The position numbers and the translations under genes were made by a program. DNA of 64,000 nucleotides from Pseudomonas sp. FP2196. Lineage in GTDB: Bacteria > Pseudomonadota > Gammaproteobacteria > Pseudomonadales > Pseudomonadaceae. The stretch spans positions 4,453,501-4,517,500 of the forward strand of contig NZ_CP117445.1 in the NCBI RefSeq assembly GCF_030687715.1. The letters run 5' to 3'. Below, one piece after another: positions 55,494 through 64,000 of the stretch; position 1 is the stretch's first letter, and the number at the start of each line of letters is the position of its first letter. The notes beneath the pieces were generated by a model that saw nothing but the letters and a program-made list of their open reading frames with translations, had not been told where the DNA came from and searched no databases.

Positions 55494-56483
55494 ATGCGTA
55501 CGATCGTTTTCAGTAGCCAGACCTACGACCGAGACAGTTTCCTCGGCGCCGATTGCCCTGCCAGTATCGAACTGCACTTTCAATCGGCCCGGCTCAGTCT
55601 CGACACCGCGGCACTGGCCGACCAGCACGAAGTGGTCTGCGCCTTTATCAATGACGACCTCAGTGCTGCGGTGCTGGAACGTCTGGCCGCCGGCGGCACG
55701 CGATTGATCGCCTTGCGTTCGGCCGGTTACAACCATGTCGATCTGCTCGCTGCCAAACGCCTGGGACTGGCCGTGGTGCGTGTCCCGGCGTATTCACCCC
55801 ATGCCGTGGCCGAACATGCTGTCGCGTTGATTCTCGCCCTCAACCGTCGCTTGCACCGCGCCTACAACCGCACCCGTGAAGGCGATTTCACTCTGCACGG
55901 GCTGACCGGTTTCGATCTGGTGGGCAAAACTGTCGGCATCGTCGGCACCGGGCAGATCGGCGCGACGTTCGCGAAAATCATGCACGGTTTCGGCTGTGAG
56001 TTGCTGGCATACGACCCCTATCCAAATCCCGACGTTCTGGCATTGGGCGCGCGTTACCTGAGCCTGCCGGAATTGCTCGCGCAGTCGCGAATCATCAGCC
56101 TGCACTGCCCGCTCAACGCGCAGAGCAAACACTTGATCAACCGCGATTCACTGGCGCACCTGCAAGCGGGTGCCATGCTCATCAATACCGGTCGCGGCGG
56201 ACTGGTCGATACGCCGGCACTGATCGACGCCTTGAAGGACGGTCAGCTCGGCTATCTGGGGCTGGATGTGTATGAGGAAGAGGCGCAGCTGTTTTTCGAG
56301 GATCGCTCAGACCTGCCATTACAGGACGACGTGCTGGCGCGCTTGCTGACCTTTCCAAACGTGATCATCACTGCGCACCAAGCCTTTTTGACGCACGAGG
56401 CGCTGGACGCGATTGCCGCGACCACCCTGTACAACATCGCGACCTGGGCGGCGGGGTCGCCGCAGAACCAAGTCGAGGGTTGA
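55494..56483 (+). CDS. ldhA: D-lactate dehydrogenase (fermentative)
   Basis: A 329-residue NADH-dependent D-2-hydroxyacid dehydrogenase: Rossmann motif GIVGTGQIGATF, catalytic Arg/Glu region LINTGRGGLVDT, late His in ITAHQAFLT, and NTRGG-type cofactor loop. It reduces pyruvate to D-lactate under low oxygen. CAGGAGGATGTC precedes ATG 55494. It follows gacS as in P. aeruginosa (PA0927/PA0928). The palindrome just upstream may affect its expression. Confidence 0.93.
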   Translation: MRTIVFSSQTYDRDSFLGADCPASIELHFQSARLSLDTAALADQHEVVCAFINDDLSAAVLERLAAGGTRLIALRSAGYNHVDLLAAKRLGLAVVRVPAYSPHAVAEHAVALILALNRRLHRAYNRTREGDFTLHGLTGFDLVGKTVGIVGTGQIGATFAKIMHGFGCELLAYDPYPNPDVLALGARYLSLPELLAQSRIISLHCPLNAQSKHLINRDSLAHLQAGAMLINTGRGGLVDTPALIDALKDGQLGYLGLDVYEEEAQLFFEDRSDLPLQDDVLARLLTFPNVIITAHQAFLTHEALDAIAATTLYNIATWAAGSPQNQVEG

Positions 56484-56486
56484 CGC

Positions 56487-56939
56487 TTATTTCGGCGACA
56501 GCGAGGACGCCAGAATCAATAGCGCCAGCCAGCCGAAGCCGAACAAACGCTGCTTCGCCGAGTGACCACTGCGCAGCAGGAACCAGACGAACACCATCGG
56601 CAGCAGAAACACCATGATCTTCAGCCAGCCTTCCACCGGACGGCTGCCATCTTCATTGATTTGCGGCGCCACCGTTTCGGACTGTTGCCGACGCCGACGC
56701 CCCGCTGCGGCCGGCATGACTTTCGGCAAAGGCTCAGGCGTGTGAGGGACAACCGCCTCGGGCACAGCCCGGTTGCGCGGCAGACTGCCGAAGGAAATCG
56801 TCGACGCCTGAACCGGTGCCGCAGCAGCCTGCGCTTGTGCGTGGGCCGGCTGCTCCGCCATCGGAGCTCCACAATGAATACACGCTTGGGCTTCGGAGCT
56901 GATGCTCCGCTTGCATTCATAACATTCGATCAGCGCCAT
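56487..56939 (-). CDS. Zinc-ribbon protein with C-terminal membrane helices
   Basis: A 150-residue protein. The N-terminal zinc ribbon (CYECKRSISSEAQACIHCG, four cysteines) is followed by a long Ala/Pro-rich linker and two hydrophobic C-terminal helices (WLKIMVFLLPMVFVWFLL and FGFGWLALLILASSL). AAGGA 7 nt before ATG 56939. It ends 4 nt from the convergent ldhA stop. Function unknown; the layout resembles small zinc-ribbon membrane proteins of Pseudomonas. Confidence 0.8.
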   Translation of the reverse strand: MALIECYECKRSISSEAQACIHCGAPMAEQPAHAQAQAAAAPVQASTISFGSLPRNRAVPEAVVPHTPEPLPKVMPAAAGRRRRQQSETVAPQINEDGSRPVEGWLKIMVFLLPMVFVWFLLRSGHSAKQRLFGFGWLALLILASSLSPK

Positions 56940-57072
56940 GTTCCGTTCCTTCAGAGTCGAGGGCGGCAGTTTGCCATGTGCGCAGGTCGATTTGAACCGG
57001 ATCGAAGGTCGCAAGCGCACATCATTCTGCAACGTGGCCCGTGCTAGCATGTCGGGCATATTTGGAGGATCC

Positions 57073-57507
57073 ATGGTCGAACACGATTTCCGCTACAACC
57101 TGATGAACCCGCAACACACCCTCACCGAATGCCGCGCCCTCGTTCCGGGCCGCTATCAGGTTACCGGCAACGGTGGCTCGATCCGCATCGGTGACGCCCT
57201 GTTGGTCACTCTCAAAGGCAGCAAGGATTTGTCCATGCGCCTGACCGTCGAAACCGTCCGCCACCTGATCAACCCGCCGGGCCAATGGACCGCGATGACC
57301 ACAGGCCCGGTGTTCGGCGAACTGGCGATTCACACCTGGCAGGTCAACTGCGACAGCTGCGCCAAAGAGCTGAGCTTTGAATTCGCCGTCGACGCCAAAC
57401 TGGGTAAAACCGCAGAAAAACCGGCCGCCACTGCGCGCATCGCCGAGCTGGGCTGGAAAGCCGTTGGCGACAAGCATCTGTGCCCGAAATGCCAGGAGCC
57501 TGCGTGA
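57073..57507 (+). CDS. Conserved hypothetical protein with CxxC pairs
   Basis: A 144-residue soluble protein with CDSC near residue 97 and CPKC at the C terminus, which probably form one zinc site. The rest is beta-rich. GGAGGATCC directly precedes the ATG. Its stop overlaps the next gene's ATG by one base, so it is coupled to the META lipoprotein gene. I do not recognise the family; the start at 57073 is preferred to a longer frame because of the strong Shine-Dalgarno. Confidence 0.78.
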   Translation: MVEHDFRYNLMNPQHTLTECRALVPGRYQVTGNGGSIRIGDALLVTLKGSKDLSMRLTVETVRHLINPPGQWTAMTTGPVFGELAIHTWQVNCDSCAKELSFEFAVDAKLGKTAEKPAATARIAELGWKAVGDKHLCPKCQEPA

Positions 57508-57911
57508 TGAAACGCCTTGCCCTGACCGCTCTGGTCGGTGTTGGCCTGGCGGGCTGCGCCGCAGAGCCTGTGCAACTGCAACAGAACCGCAGCTACATTC
57601 TGGAGTGGATCGGCGAGCGGCCATTGATGGATTACAGCCATCTGACCGTGACCCTTGGCGATGATGGTCGCGCCTACGGCAACGGCGGCTGCAACCATTG
57701 GTTCGCGCCGTACACGCTGGATGGCAACAAGCTGACTTTCGGCAAGATCGGCAAGACCCGCAAATTGTGCGCGCCGGCGTTGATGGAGCAGGAACAACGC
57801 TTCCTGCAAGCGCTGGAACATGTCGAGCGCTGGGACATCTCGCCGATCGAACAGATGCGCTTCTGGCCGGCTGAAGGCAAGCCGTTGCGCTGGTGGCTGG
57901 AAGAGGGTTAA
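57507..57911 (+). CDS. META domain-containing lipoprotein
   Basis: A 134-residue lipoprotein with lipobox LAGC (C17) after a signal segment MKRLALTALVGVG. The mature part is a META (HslJ-like) domain: NGGCNHWFAPYTLDGNKLTFGKIG and ERFLQALEHVERWDI. HslJ is linked to novobiocin resistance and heat shock in E. coli. The residue after Cys is Ala, so outer-membrane sorting is expected. It is in an operon with the upstream gene and followed by a terminator. Confidence 0.88.
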   Translation: MKRLALTALVGVGLAGCAAEPVQLQQNRSYILEWIGERPLMDYSHLTVTLGDDGRAYGNGGCNHWFAPYTLDGNKLTFGKIGKTRKLCAPALMEQEQRFLQALEHVERWDISPIEQMRFWPAEGKPLRWWLEEG

Positions 57912-57916
57912 CCCTC

Positions 57917-57961
57917 AAAAGATCGTCCGAAGGCTCGGGCCGCGATCGGACGATCTTTTCT
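57917..57961. terminator. Bidirectional terminator between the META and TlpA-like genes
   Basis: AAAAGATCGTCCGA and TCGGACGATCTTTT form a perfect 14-bp stem with a GC-rich loop, between two convergent genes. Confidence 0.85.
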
Positions 57962-57973
57962 TTCATAAACGAC

Positions 57974-58441
57974 CTATTCAGTCGCCTGCAACGCCTCCAG
58001 CTTGGCCATCACCCCCGCCGCCGTCTGCTCACCCAGCAACTGTTCCCGAACCTTGCCCTTGTTGTCGATGATGTAAGTCACCGGCAAAGCCTCACTGCGC
58101 GGCAAGTCGAACAGCTCCGCCGGATCCTGCGCCAGCACGGTGAATTTGATGCCCAGTTTCTCGCTGGCGCTCTTCAGCTCTTCACCCTGCACGTTGTCGA
58201 AATTCACCCCGAACACACCGACGTTCTTGCTCTTGAGCTCATCGGCCAGATGATTGAGTTCCGGGATCTCGGTCCGGCACGGTCCGCACCATTCGGCCCA
58301 GTAATTGAGCACCACCCATTGTTTGTCGAGGCGCTCGGACGCAACTTTCTGACCGTTCTGGTCAATGCCATAGTCGTTGCCGCAGCCCCCCAGCATCAAC
58401 GCCCCGATTATCGTCAATGCCGCTGCCAATCGCCGTGTCAT
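57974..58441 (-). CDS. TlpA-like thioredoxin-fold lipoprotein
   Basis: A 155-residue lipoprotein: signal with lipobox LGGC (C20), then a thioredoxin fold with WCGPC (C52, C55) and a cis-Pro loop in EALPVTYIID. It likely acts as a periplasmic disulfide reductase anchored in a membrane; Asn or Gly after Cys (GCGND) does not decide which. Partner genes are not apparent. Length fits the TlpA/ResA group. Confidence 0.9.
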   Translation of the reverse strand: MTRRLAAALTIIGALMLGGCGNDYGIDQNGQKVASERLDKQWVVLNYWAEWCGPCRTEIPELNHLADELKSKNVGVFGVNFDNVQGEELKSASEKLGIKFTVLAQDPAELFDLPRSEALPVTYIIDNKGKVREQLLGEQTAAGVMAKLEALQATE

Positions 58442-58554
58442 GTCGTGTTCCTTGTGAAAATTTGAATGCGCCTGCGACCCATCGCCTCTGAAGGTTCTGG
58501 ATTGCGCGCTGCACAGTTAGAATAGCCGCCACTTTACGCCAGAAGCGACCCGCC

Positions 58555-59501
<947 letters not shown>

Positions 59502-59502
59502 C

Positions 59503-59928
59503 GTGGCGAAGAAGCCGAAAGTCCTGCCCTCCGTCGAATGGCTTGAGCCCCGCGTGAAAGCGACGCGGGTAATCAGCCTGCTGAGCTTTTTCGCTCTCGC
59601 CGGGCTGCTCGCCGCCTATTACCTGCTATTCGCCGACCTGCATGGCGCGCGGCCTTGGGTGATTCTGCTGGTCGAACTGATCCCGTGGCTCGTCCTCGCC
59701 CCGGCAATGATCATGGGCAGCGCACGCGGGCATTCGTGGATGTGTTTTGTGGTGAATCTGTATTTCATCAAAGGCGCACTGGCGGCGTATGACCCGAACC
59801 GACACTGGTTTGGTGTGCTGGAGATGCTCGCGAGTTTGGCGGTGTTCTGCTCGGCGCTGTTGTATGTGCGGTGGCGGTATCAGTTGAATCGCAAACTGGC
59901 TGGAGAGGGCGAGATCAGCGTCGCCTGA
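59503..59928 (+). CDS. DUF2069 domain-containing membrane protein
   Basis: A 141-residue protein with four predicted helices (ISLLSFFALAGLLAAYYLLF, WVILLVELIPWLVLAPAMI, SWMCFVVNLYFIKGALAAY, LASLAVFCSALLYVRW). It belongs to DUF2069 and is typically linked to wrbA. The start is GTG with GGAGGGCTGAC before it. Function unknown. Confidence 0.88.
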   Translation: MAKKPKVLPSVEWLEPRVKATRVISLLSFFALAGLLAAYYLLFADLHGARPWVILLVELIPWLVLAPAMIMGSARGHSWMCFVVNLYFIKGALAAYDPNRHWFGVLEMLASLAVFCSALLYVRWRYQLNRKLAGEGEISVA

Positions 59929-59937
59929 TCTGACGCC

Positions 59938-60003
59938 TTCGCGAGCAGGCTCGCTCCCACATCTGAAATGTATTCCCCCTGTGGGAGCGAGCCTGCTCGC
60001 GAA
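59938..60003. repeat. REPIN, CCTGCTCGC-type core, short form
   Basis: TTCGCGAGCAGGCTCGCTCC and its inverted arm flank a spacer of only 20 nt, between two convergent genes. This is the most compact copy in the window. Confidence 0.88.
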
Positions 60004-60018
60004 TGGGGCGACGCGGTC

Positions 60019-60693
60019 TTAATGATTGACGGTGTAAGCCAGCATCATCGAAATCTGGCTCATCGGCCGCCCGCCACTTTCTTCATGCCACTGGTTGAAC
60101 ACGTTCTGCACAATCGCCAGATCGCGCAGGCTGGTCGGCGCCTTGTCGACGATCTTCTGTGCATTCAGCGCCGCGACCACGTCGTAGCTCGGCACAAACG
60201 TATCCTTGCCGACCATGCGCAAAAACCGTGGCGCCGACAGCCCGCCCAATTGATGGCCGTGCTTTTTCAGGTACGTCCAAAGACCGACGATATCGGTCAC
60301 CGGCCAGTCGGCGATCAACGCGCCGAAACTGCCCTTCTCTTTCTCCACATCCAGAATGAACTGCGCATTGCGCGGCACGCTCTTGAGCTTACCCAGGTGG
60401 CGGATGATCCGCGCATCCTGCATCAGCCGCTCAAGATGTTCGGCACTCATCAGTACAACTTTTTCCGGGTCGAACTTGAAGAACACTTCTTCGAAGGCCG
60501 GCCACTTGGCGTCCACCAGACTGTGCTTGAGACCGGCGCGAAACACGCGCAGGGCCATGGTCGAGAGGTAACGGTCGTCGCTGATCTTGCGCAGTTGTGC
60601 CGCAGTCTTGGGTACGGGCAGATGGGCTTCCAGTTCAGCCGCTGAACCAAAGCGGTTCAGACAGTATTCGTGCAGCCACTTGTAATCGCGCAT
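60019..60693 (-). CDS. DNA-3-methyladenine glycosylase I-like protein
   Basis: A 224-residue helical protein with the HhH-GPD-like architecture of the TagI family. It has DRYLSTMALRVFRAGLKHSLVDAKWPAFE near the N terminus, where Tag proteins have their alkyl-base pocket, and RNAQFI in the middle. TagI usually has a zinc site of Cys/His at its ends; I cannot identify all its ligands here, so it may be a divergent Pseudomonas member. GGGAGAGGGC precedes ATG 60693. Role in alkylation repair is inferred. Confidence 0.75.
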   Translation of the reverse strand: MRDYKWLHEYCLNRFGSAAELEAHLPVPKTAAQLRKISDDRYLSTMALRVFRAGLKHSLVDAKWPAFEEVFFKFDPEKVVLMSAEHLERLMQDARIIRHLGKLKSVPRNAQFILDVEKEKGSFGALIADWPVTDIVGLWTYLKKHGHQLGGLSAPRFLRMVGKDTFVPSYDVVAALNAQKIVDKAPTSLRDLAIVQNVFNQWHEESGGRPMSQISMMLAYTVNH

Positions 60694-60726
60694 GCCCTCT
60701 CCCGGGAATTGAAACGAAGAAACTAT

Positions 60727-60815
60727 TGTAGGAGTGAGCCTGCTCGCGATTGCGGAGTGTCTCCAACAATGATGCTGATAGACACACCGCAATCGCGAGC
60801 AGGCTCACTCCTACA
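60727..60815. repeat. REPIN, CCTGCTCGC-type core
   Basis: TGTAGGAGTGAGCCTGCTCG and the near-perfect inverted arm (GTGTGTCTATCAGCATCATT spacer side) meet around a 30-nt spacer. It lies 9 nt after the ttcA stop. Confidence 0.9.
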
Positions 60816-60823
60816 GGTGGTGA

Positions 60824-61648
60824 TTAGAGGTTTACGACGTTAACGAACCGCGAAGCCGCCGTCTCGTCGATCTTGAGGCTGGTGAAATCGAACAGGTTGC
60901 GGTCGGCCAGTTGCGACGGCACCACGTTCTGCAGACTGCGGAAGATGCTTTCGGTGCGACCCGGAGTCTTGCGGTCCCAGTCCTGAAGCATTTCCTTGAC
61001 CACCTGACGCTGCAGGTTTTCCTGCGAACCGCAGAGGTTGCACGGGATGATCGGGAATTCCTTCAAATCCGAGTAAGCCTGAATGTCTTTCTCGTTGCAG
61101 TACGCCAGCGGACGGATCACTACGTTGCGACCGTCATCGGCGCGCAGCTTCGGCGGCATCGCCTTGAGGGTGCCGTTGAAGAACATGTTGAGGAAGAACG
61201 TCTCGACGATGTCGTCGCGATGATGACCGAGGGCCATTTTGGTCGCGCCGATTTCATCGGCAAAGGTGTACAGCGTGCCGCGACGCAGGCGCGAGCACAG
61301 CGAGCAGGTGGTCTTGCCCTCCGGAATCAGCTCTTTGACCACCGAGTAGGTGTCTTTTTCGACGATGTGGTACTCGATGCCCAGCGTTTTGAGGTAGGCC
61401 GGCAGCACGTGTTCGGGGAAGCCGGGCTGCTTCTGGTCCATGTTCACGGCGACGATCTCGAACTTGATCGGTGCAACCTTCTGCAGGTGCATCAGCACGT
61501 CGAGCATGGTGTAGCTGTCCTTGCCCCCGGACAGGCAGACCATGACCTTGTCGCCGTCTTCAATCATGTTGAAGTCGGCGACCGCTTCGCCGGCCAGGCG
61601 GCGCAGGCGCTTTTGCAGTTTGTTCTGGTTGACCGTAAGAGTGCCCAT
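60824..61648 (-). CDS. ttcA: tRNA 2-thiocytidine(32) synthetase
   Basis: Thiolates C32 of certain tRNAs using ATP and an iron-sulfur cluster. The 274-residue protein has the PP-loop SGGKDS (40-45) and two CxxC pairs ([12 protein letters not shown] and IPCNLCGSQ) that ligate the cluster. Length is normal. It stands alone between a REPIN and a 288-bp gap upstream. Confidence 0.95.
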   Translation of the reverse strand: MGTLTVNQNKLQKRLRRLAGEAVADFNMIEDGDKVMVCLSGGKDSYTMLDVLMHLQKVAPIKFEIVAVNMDQKQPGFPEHVLPAYLKTLGIEYHIVEKDTYSVVKELIPEGKTTCSLCSRLRRGTLYTFADEIGATKMALGHHRDDIVETFFLNMFFNGTLKAMPPKLRADDGRNVVIRPLAYCNEKDIQAYSDLKEFPIIPCNLCGSQENLQRQVVKEMLQDWDRKTPGRTESIFRSLQNVVPSQLADRNLFDFTSLKIDETAASRFVNVVNL

Positions 61649-61936
61649 GACGCGAAATCCGTGAGGTGTGACGAAAGGCGGGCATTTTACGCAAAAACCC
61701 TGAGTTTGTGGCCACAGGTTGTCGCCAGTGGCGAATTCGCTCTGTACAGACCCCGAGGCGATTAAGCCCCCTGTTTACAGCGCGATTTGCTCTAAGCCCC
61801 TAGTGCCTGTGCGGTTAAGACCTTTCTATACTGCGACATAAGGTCGCACAGATCTGAAGACCTGTATTTGCTCGGCCACCTTGGCCCGTAGGCGCTCCGC
61901 TGGGGGGCGACGGCAATAACAAGAGGAGTGACTGGC

Positions 61937-62539
61937 ATGATCCATCACGTAGTGGGACTTTTTACCCACCCCGATCAGGAATGGAAGGAAATCCGTGGCG
62001 ACCAAGAGGAAAGCATCAGCCACATGTACCTGACGCACACGCTGATTCTGGCGGCGATCCCCGCTGTATCAGCATTCATCGGCACCACGCAGGTCGGCTG
62101 GGTGATCGGCAATCGCGCGCCGGTCATGCTCACCGTTGAAAGCGCGATCTGGATGACGGTCATGTCGTACCTGGCAATGCTCGGCGGTGTCGCGGTCATG
62201 GGCGCCTTTGTGCACTGGATGGCCCGCACTTATGACGCCAACCCGAGCCTGGCCCGTTGCGTCGCGTTTGCCACCTACACCGCGACACCGTTGTTTGTCG
62301 GCGGGCTGGCAGCGCTATATCCACACATGTGGCTGGGGATGATCGTCGGCACGGCAGCCATCTGCTACACGGTGTATCTGCTGTACGTCGGGCTGCCGAC
62401 CTTCATGAATATCCCGTCGGACGAAGGCTTTCTGTTTTCCAGCTCAGTGCTGGCGGTGGGTCTGGTGGTGCTGGTGGCCATCATGGCGTTCACCGTGATC
62501 GTCTGGGGCCTGGGCGTGGGGCCCGTCTATACCAACTAG
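61937..62539 (+). CDS. Yip1 family membrane protein
   Basis: A 200-residue inner-membrane protein with five hydrophobic helices. It begins MIHHVVGLFTHPDQEWKEI, the signature of bacterial Yip1/DUF1282 proteins, and has CVAFATYTATPLFVGGLAAL. GAGGAG 8 nt before ATG 61937 supports this start over the GTG at 61928. Function unknown; the 288 bp upstream of it show no gene. Confidence 0.88.
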   Translation: MIHHVVGLFTHPDQEWKEIRGDQEESISHMYLTHTLILAAIPAVSAFIGTTQVGWVIGNRAPVMLTVESAIWMTVMSYLAMLGGVAVMGAFVHWMARTYDANPSLARCVAFATYTATPLFVGGLAALYPHMWLGMIVGTAAICYTVYLLYVGLPTFMNIPSDEGFLFSSSVLAVGLVVLVAIMAFTVIVWGLGVGPVYTN

Positions 62540-62578
62540 CGCAATGACTCACCGAGAAAAACAAGATCTGCCAATACA

Positions 62579-62604
62579 GGCCGCCGCAAGGCGGCCTTCT
62601 CGTA
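62579..62604 (+). terminator. Terminator after the Yip1 gene
   Basis: GGCCGCC and GGCGGCC form a 7-bp stem with a 4-nt loop (GCAA), followed by TTCTCGT; the T-tract is short. Confidence 0.55.
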
Positions 62605-62687
62605 TCGAGGATGACCATTCGGCAGTTCGGCAATTCGCAAGTCCGGAGGGTTGCGGCATACTCGACGCTTCTGGAGATCCATCAAGC

Positions 62688-63182
62688 ATGCCCGAGCAAC
62701 TCAATACCCGCGTCGAAGACTGTTACCAACTCGCTGAATCCTTTTTCAAACGTCATTTCCAACGCCCTGTGGTGAGTCTCAAGCTGCGCGGGCAAAAAGC
62801 CGGGGTCGCGCATCTGCACGAGAACCTGCTGCGCTTCAATCCGCAGTTGTACCGGGAAAACACCGAACACTTCCTCAAGCAGACCGTGGCCCACGAAGTC
62901 GCGCACCTGATCGCCCATCAGTTGTTCGGCGACCGCATCCAGCCCCACGGCGAAGAGTGGCAACTGATCATGCGCGGGGTTTATGAACTGCCGCCGGATC
63001 GCTGCCACACCTACGAAATCAAACGTCGCAGCGTGACCCGTTACATTTACAAATGCCCGTGTGCGGACAGTGATTTTCCGTTTTCGGCGCAGCGCCATAG
63101 CCTGGTCAGGCAGGGACGGCGGTATCTGTGCCGGCGGTGCCGGAACACGTTGGTGTTCAGTGGTGAGATGCGGGTGGAATAG
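62688..63182 (+). CDS. SprT family zinc metalloprotease-like protein
   Basis: A 164-residue protein with the zincin motif AHEVAHLIAHQLF (H69, E70, H73) and a C-terminal zinc ribbon of four cysteines (YKCPCAD and LCRRCRN). Its relatives include SprT and the human DNA-protein crosslink protease Spartan; a similar repair role in bacteria is suggested but unproven. The ribosome-binding site is 12 nt from ATG 62688, slightly far. A REPIN follows the gene. Confidence 0.88.
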   Translation: MPEQLNTRVEDCYQLAESFFKRHFQRPVVSLKLRGQKAGVAHLHENLLRFNPQLYRENTEHFLKQTVAHEVAHLIAHQLFGDRIQPHGEEWQLIMRGVYELPPDRCHTYEIKRRSVTRYIYKCPCADSDFPFSAQRHSLVRQGRRYLCRRCRNTLVFSGEMRVE

Positions 63183-63210
63183 TCAGTGTGTGTTGCCCTG
63201 ACTGCTCCCC

Positions 63211-63302
63211 ATCGCTGGCAAGCCAGCTCCCACAGTTTTCGAGGTGTCCACAGATTTTGTGTATGACACCGAAACCTGTGGGAGCTGGCTTGCCAGCGAT
63301 GA
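63211..63302. repeat. REPIN, TGGCTTGCCAGC-type core
   Basis: CATCGCTGGCAAGCCAGCTC and its exact inverted arm flank a 45-nt spacer, between the convergent SprT and CaiB/BaiF genes. Confidence 0.88.
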
Positions 63303-63316
63303 GGCCAGAACAGGCA

Positions 63317-64000
63317 CTAAAGAATAACTTTGGCCCGGCGCAGCTCTTCAATTTTCGCAGGACTCAACCCCAACTCCGCCAACACCTGATCCGTATGCTG
63401 CCCCAACCCCGCCCCGACATGCCGTGGCGCCGGTAATTCTTCGGAAAACTTCAACGGACAAGCCATCTGCGCCTGCGTCGTGCCATCGCCCCGCGGCACC
63501 TGCGTCACCAGTTCCCGCGCCTGCAATTGCGGATGTTTCACTGCCTCGCTCAGACTCAACACCGGCTCGACACACGCATCAATCCCGGCAAACAACGCAC
63601 ACAGCTCTGCAAAGTCATGCTTCTCGAACTCGACCTTCAACGCCTCTTTCAGCGCCTGCTGTTGCTCCGGTCTGGGTGACAAACCCTGCACCGCCAACTC
63701 AGGCCGGCCAAGCGCGGCACACAATTGCTGCATGAATCCCGGCTCAAGACTGCCCACCGACATCCAGCGCCCATCGCGAGATCGGTAGTAGTCATAAAAG
63801 CTGCCGCCATTGAGCATCTGATCTTCCCAGCCCGGTTCCTCGCCGCAAGCCAGATACCCGGCGCCGGCCATGGCGTTCAGGCTGAACGCGCAGTCGGTCA
63901 TGCTCACGTCCAGATGCGTACCCTGCCCGGTCTGTTGACGGGCAATTACCGCCGCCAGCAAACCGATCACCCCGTGCAGCGAACCGCCAGCGACATCCGC
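63317..64000 (-). CDS. CaiB/BaiF family CoA-transferase, 5' end outside the window
   Basis: The last 227 codons of a class III CoA-transferase. The first visible residues read ADVAGGSLHGVIGLLAAVIA, the conserved loop of the family, followed by DVSMTDCAFSLNAMAG and SVGSLEPGFMQQL. The true start lies beyond 64000; an apparent GTG start at 63970 is internal. The alpha-methylacyl-CoA racemase branch is a possible subgroup. Substrate unknown. Confidence 0.88.
   Translation of the reverse strand, partial: ADVAGGSLHGVIGLLAAVIARQQTGQGTHLDVSMTDCAFSLNAMAGAGYLACGEEPGWEDQMLNGGSFYDYYRSRDGRWMSVGSLEPGFMQQLCAALGRPELAVQGLSPRPEQQQALKEALKVEFEKHDFAELCALFAGIDACVEPVLSLSEAVKHPQLQARELVTQVPRGDGTTQAQMACPLKFSEELPAPRHVGAGLGQHTDQVLAELGLSPAKIEELRRAKVIL

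Overview
The window is a contiguous piece of a Pseudomonas chromosome, most likely from the P. fluorescens group. The basis is high-GC coding bias, near-identity of many products to well-known Pseudomonas proteins (GacS, FabA/FabB, RelA, LpxK, ComEC), and gene order matching what I remember of P. aeruginosa (gpsA / hybrid kinase / fabA-fabB; mazG - relA - rlmD - cysM - pirS-pirR - gacS - ldhA). At least ten paired REP elements (REPINs) of the type common in this group are scattered between genes. I see no prophage, transposase, integrase or CRISPR array; most of the window is core genome.

Layout. 1-5.4 kb (minus strand): envelope cluster comEC, exbB, exbD, lpxK, a Trm112-like gene, kdsB and the first codons of a low-molecular-weight tyrosine phosphatase, mostly translationally coupled. 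5.6-9.4 kb: DUF2062 membrane protein, YadH/YadG-type ABC exporter, glutathione S-transferase, transglutaminase-like protein. 9.7-12.6 kb: fadE-type acyl-CoA dehydrogenase and a small conserved protein. 12.7-15.9 kb: a LysR regulator divergent from a three-gene operon (free-standing alanyl-tRNA editing protein, 2OG-Fe(II) oxygenase, LysE exporter), the best candidate for an undescribed pathway. 16.0-16.5 kb: two tandem tRNA-Glu/tRNA-Gly pairs with a stable-RNA promoter. 16.8-24.5 kb: membrane-anchored protein, chemoreceptor, MocR regulator, SDR, CurA-like reductase, pyrF. 24.8-27.5 kb: OmpR/EnvZ-like two-component pair followed by a protein with six EF-hand loops. 27.65-28.08 kb: a 427-bp fold-back element; a shortened relative lies at 17.7-17.9 kb.

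28-36 kb (minus): AI-2E family permease, DUF4892 protein, two alpha/beta hydrolases, hotdog thioesterase, long-chain acyl-CoA synthetase, sixA, DUF4389 protein, gpsA. 36.4-41.3 kb (plus): TonB-dependent receptor, periplasmic binding-protein-like gene and hybrid histidine kinase in one tight operon, then fabA-fabB. 43.7-50.1 kb: small protein, DUF2058 protein, mazG, relA, rlmD, cysM. 50.3-56.5 kb: PirR/PirS-like two-component system without an adjacent pirA receptor, gacS, ldhA. 56.5-64 kb: zinc-ribbon proteins, META lipoprotein, TlpA-like thioredoxin, arsC-wrbA-DUF2069, a 3-methyladenine glycosylase-like gene, ttcA, Yip1 and SprT families, and a CaiB/BaiF CoA-transferase cut by the window end.

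The most useful leads are the AlaX/oxygenase/LysE operon, the fold-back element with a hairpin showing compensatory changes between its two copies, the receptor/binding protein/hybrid kinase operon, the EF-hand two-component locus, and the REPIN that supplies the 3' end of the PirS-like kinase gene. Gene names come from recognising sequences and motifs by eye; no database search was run.
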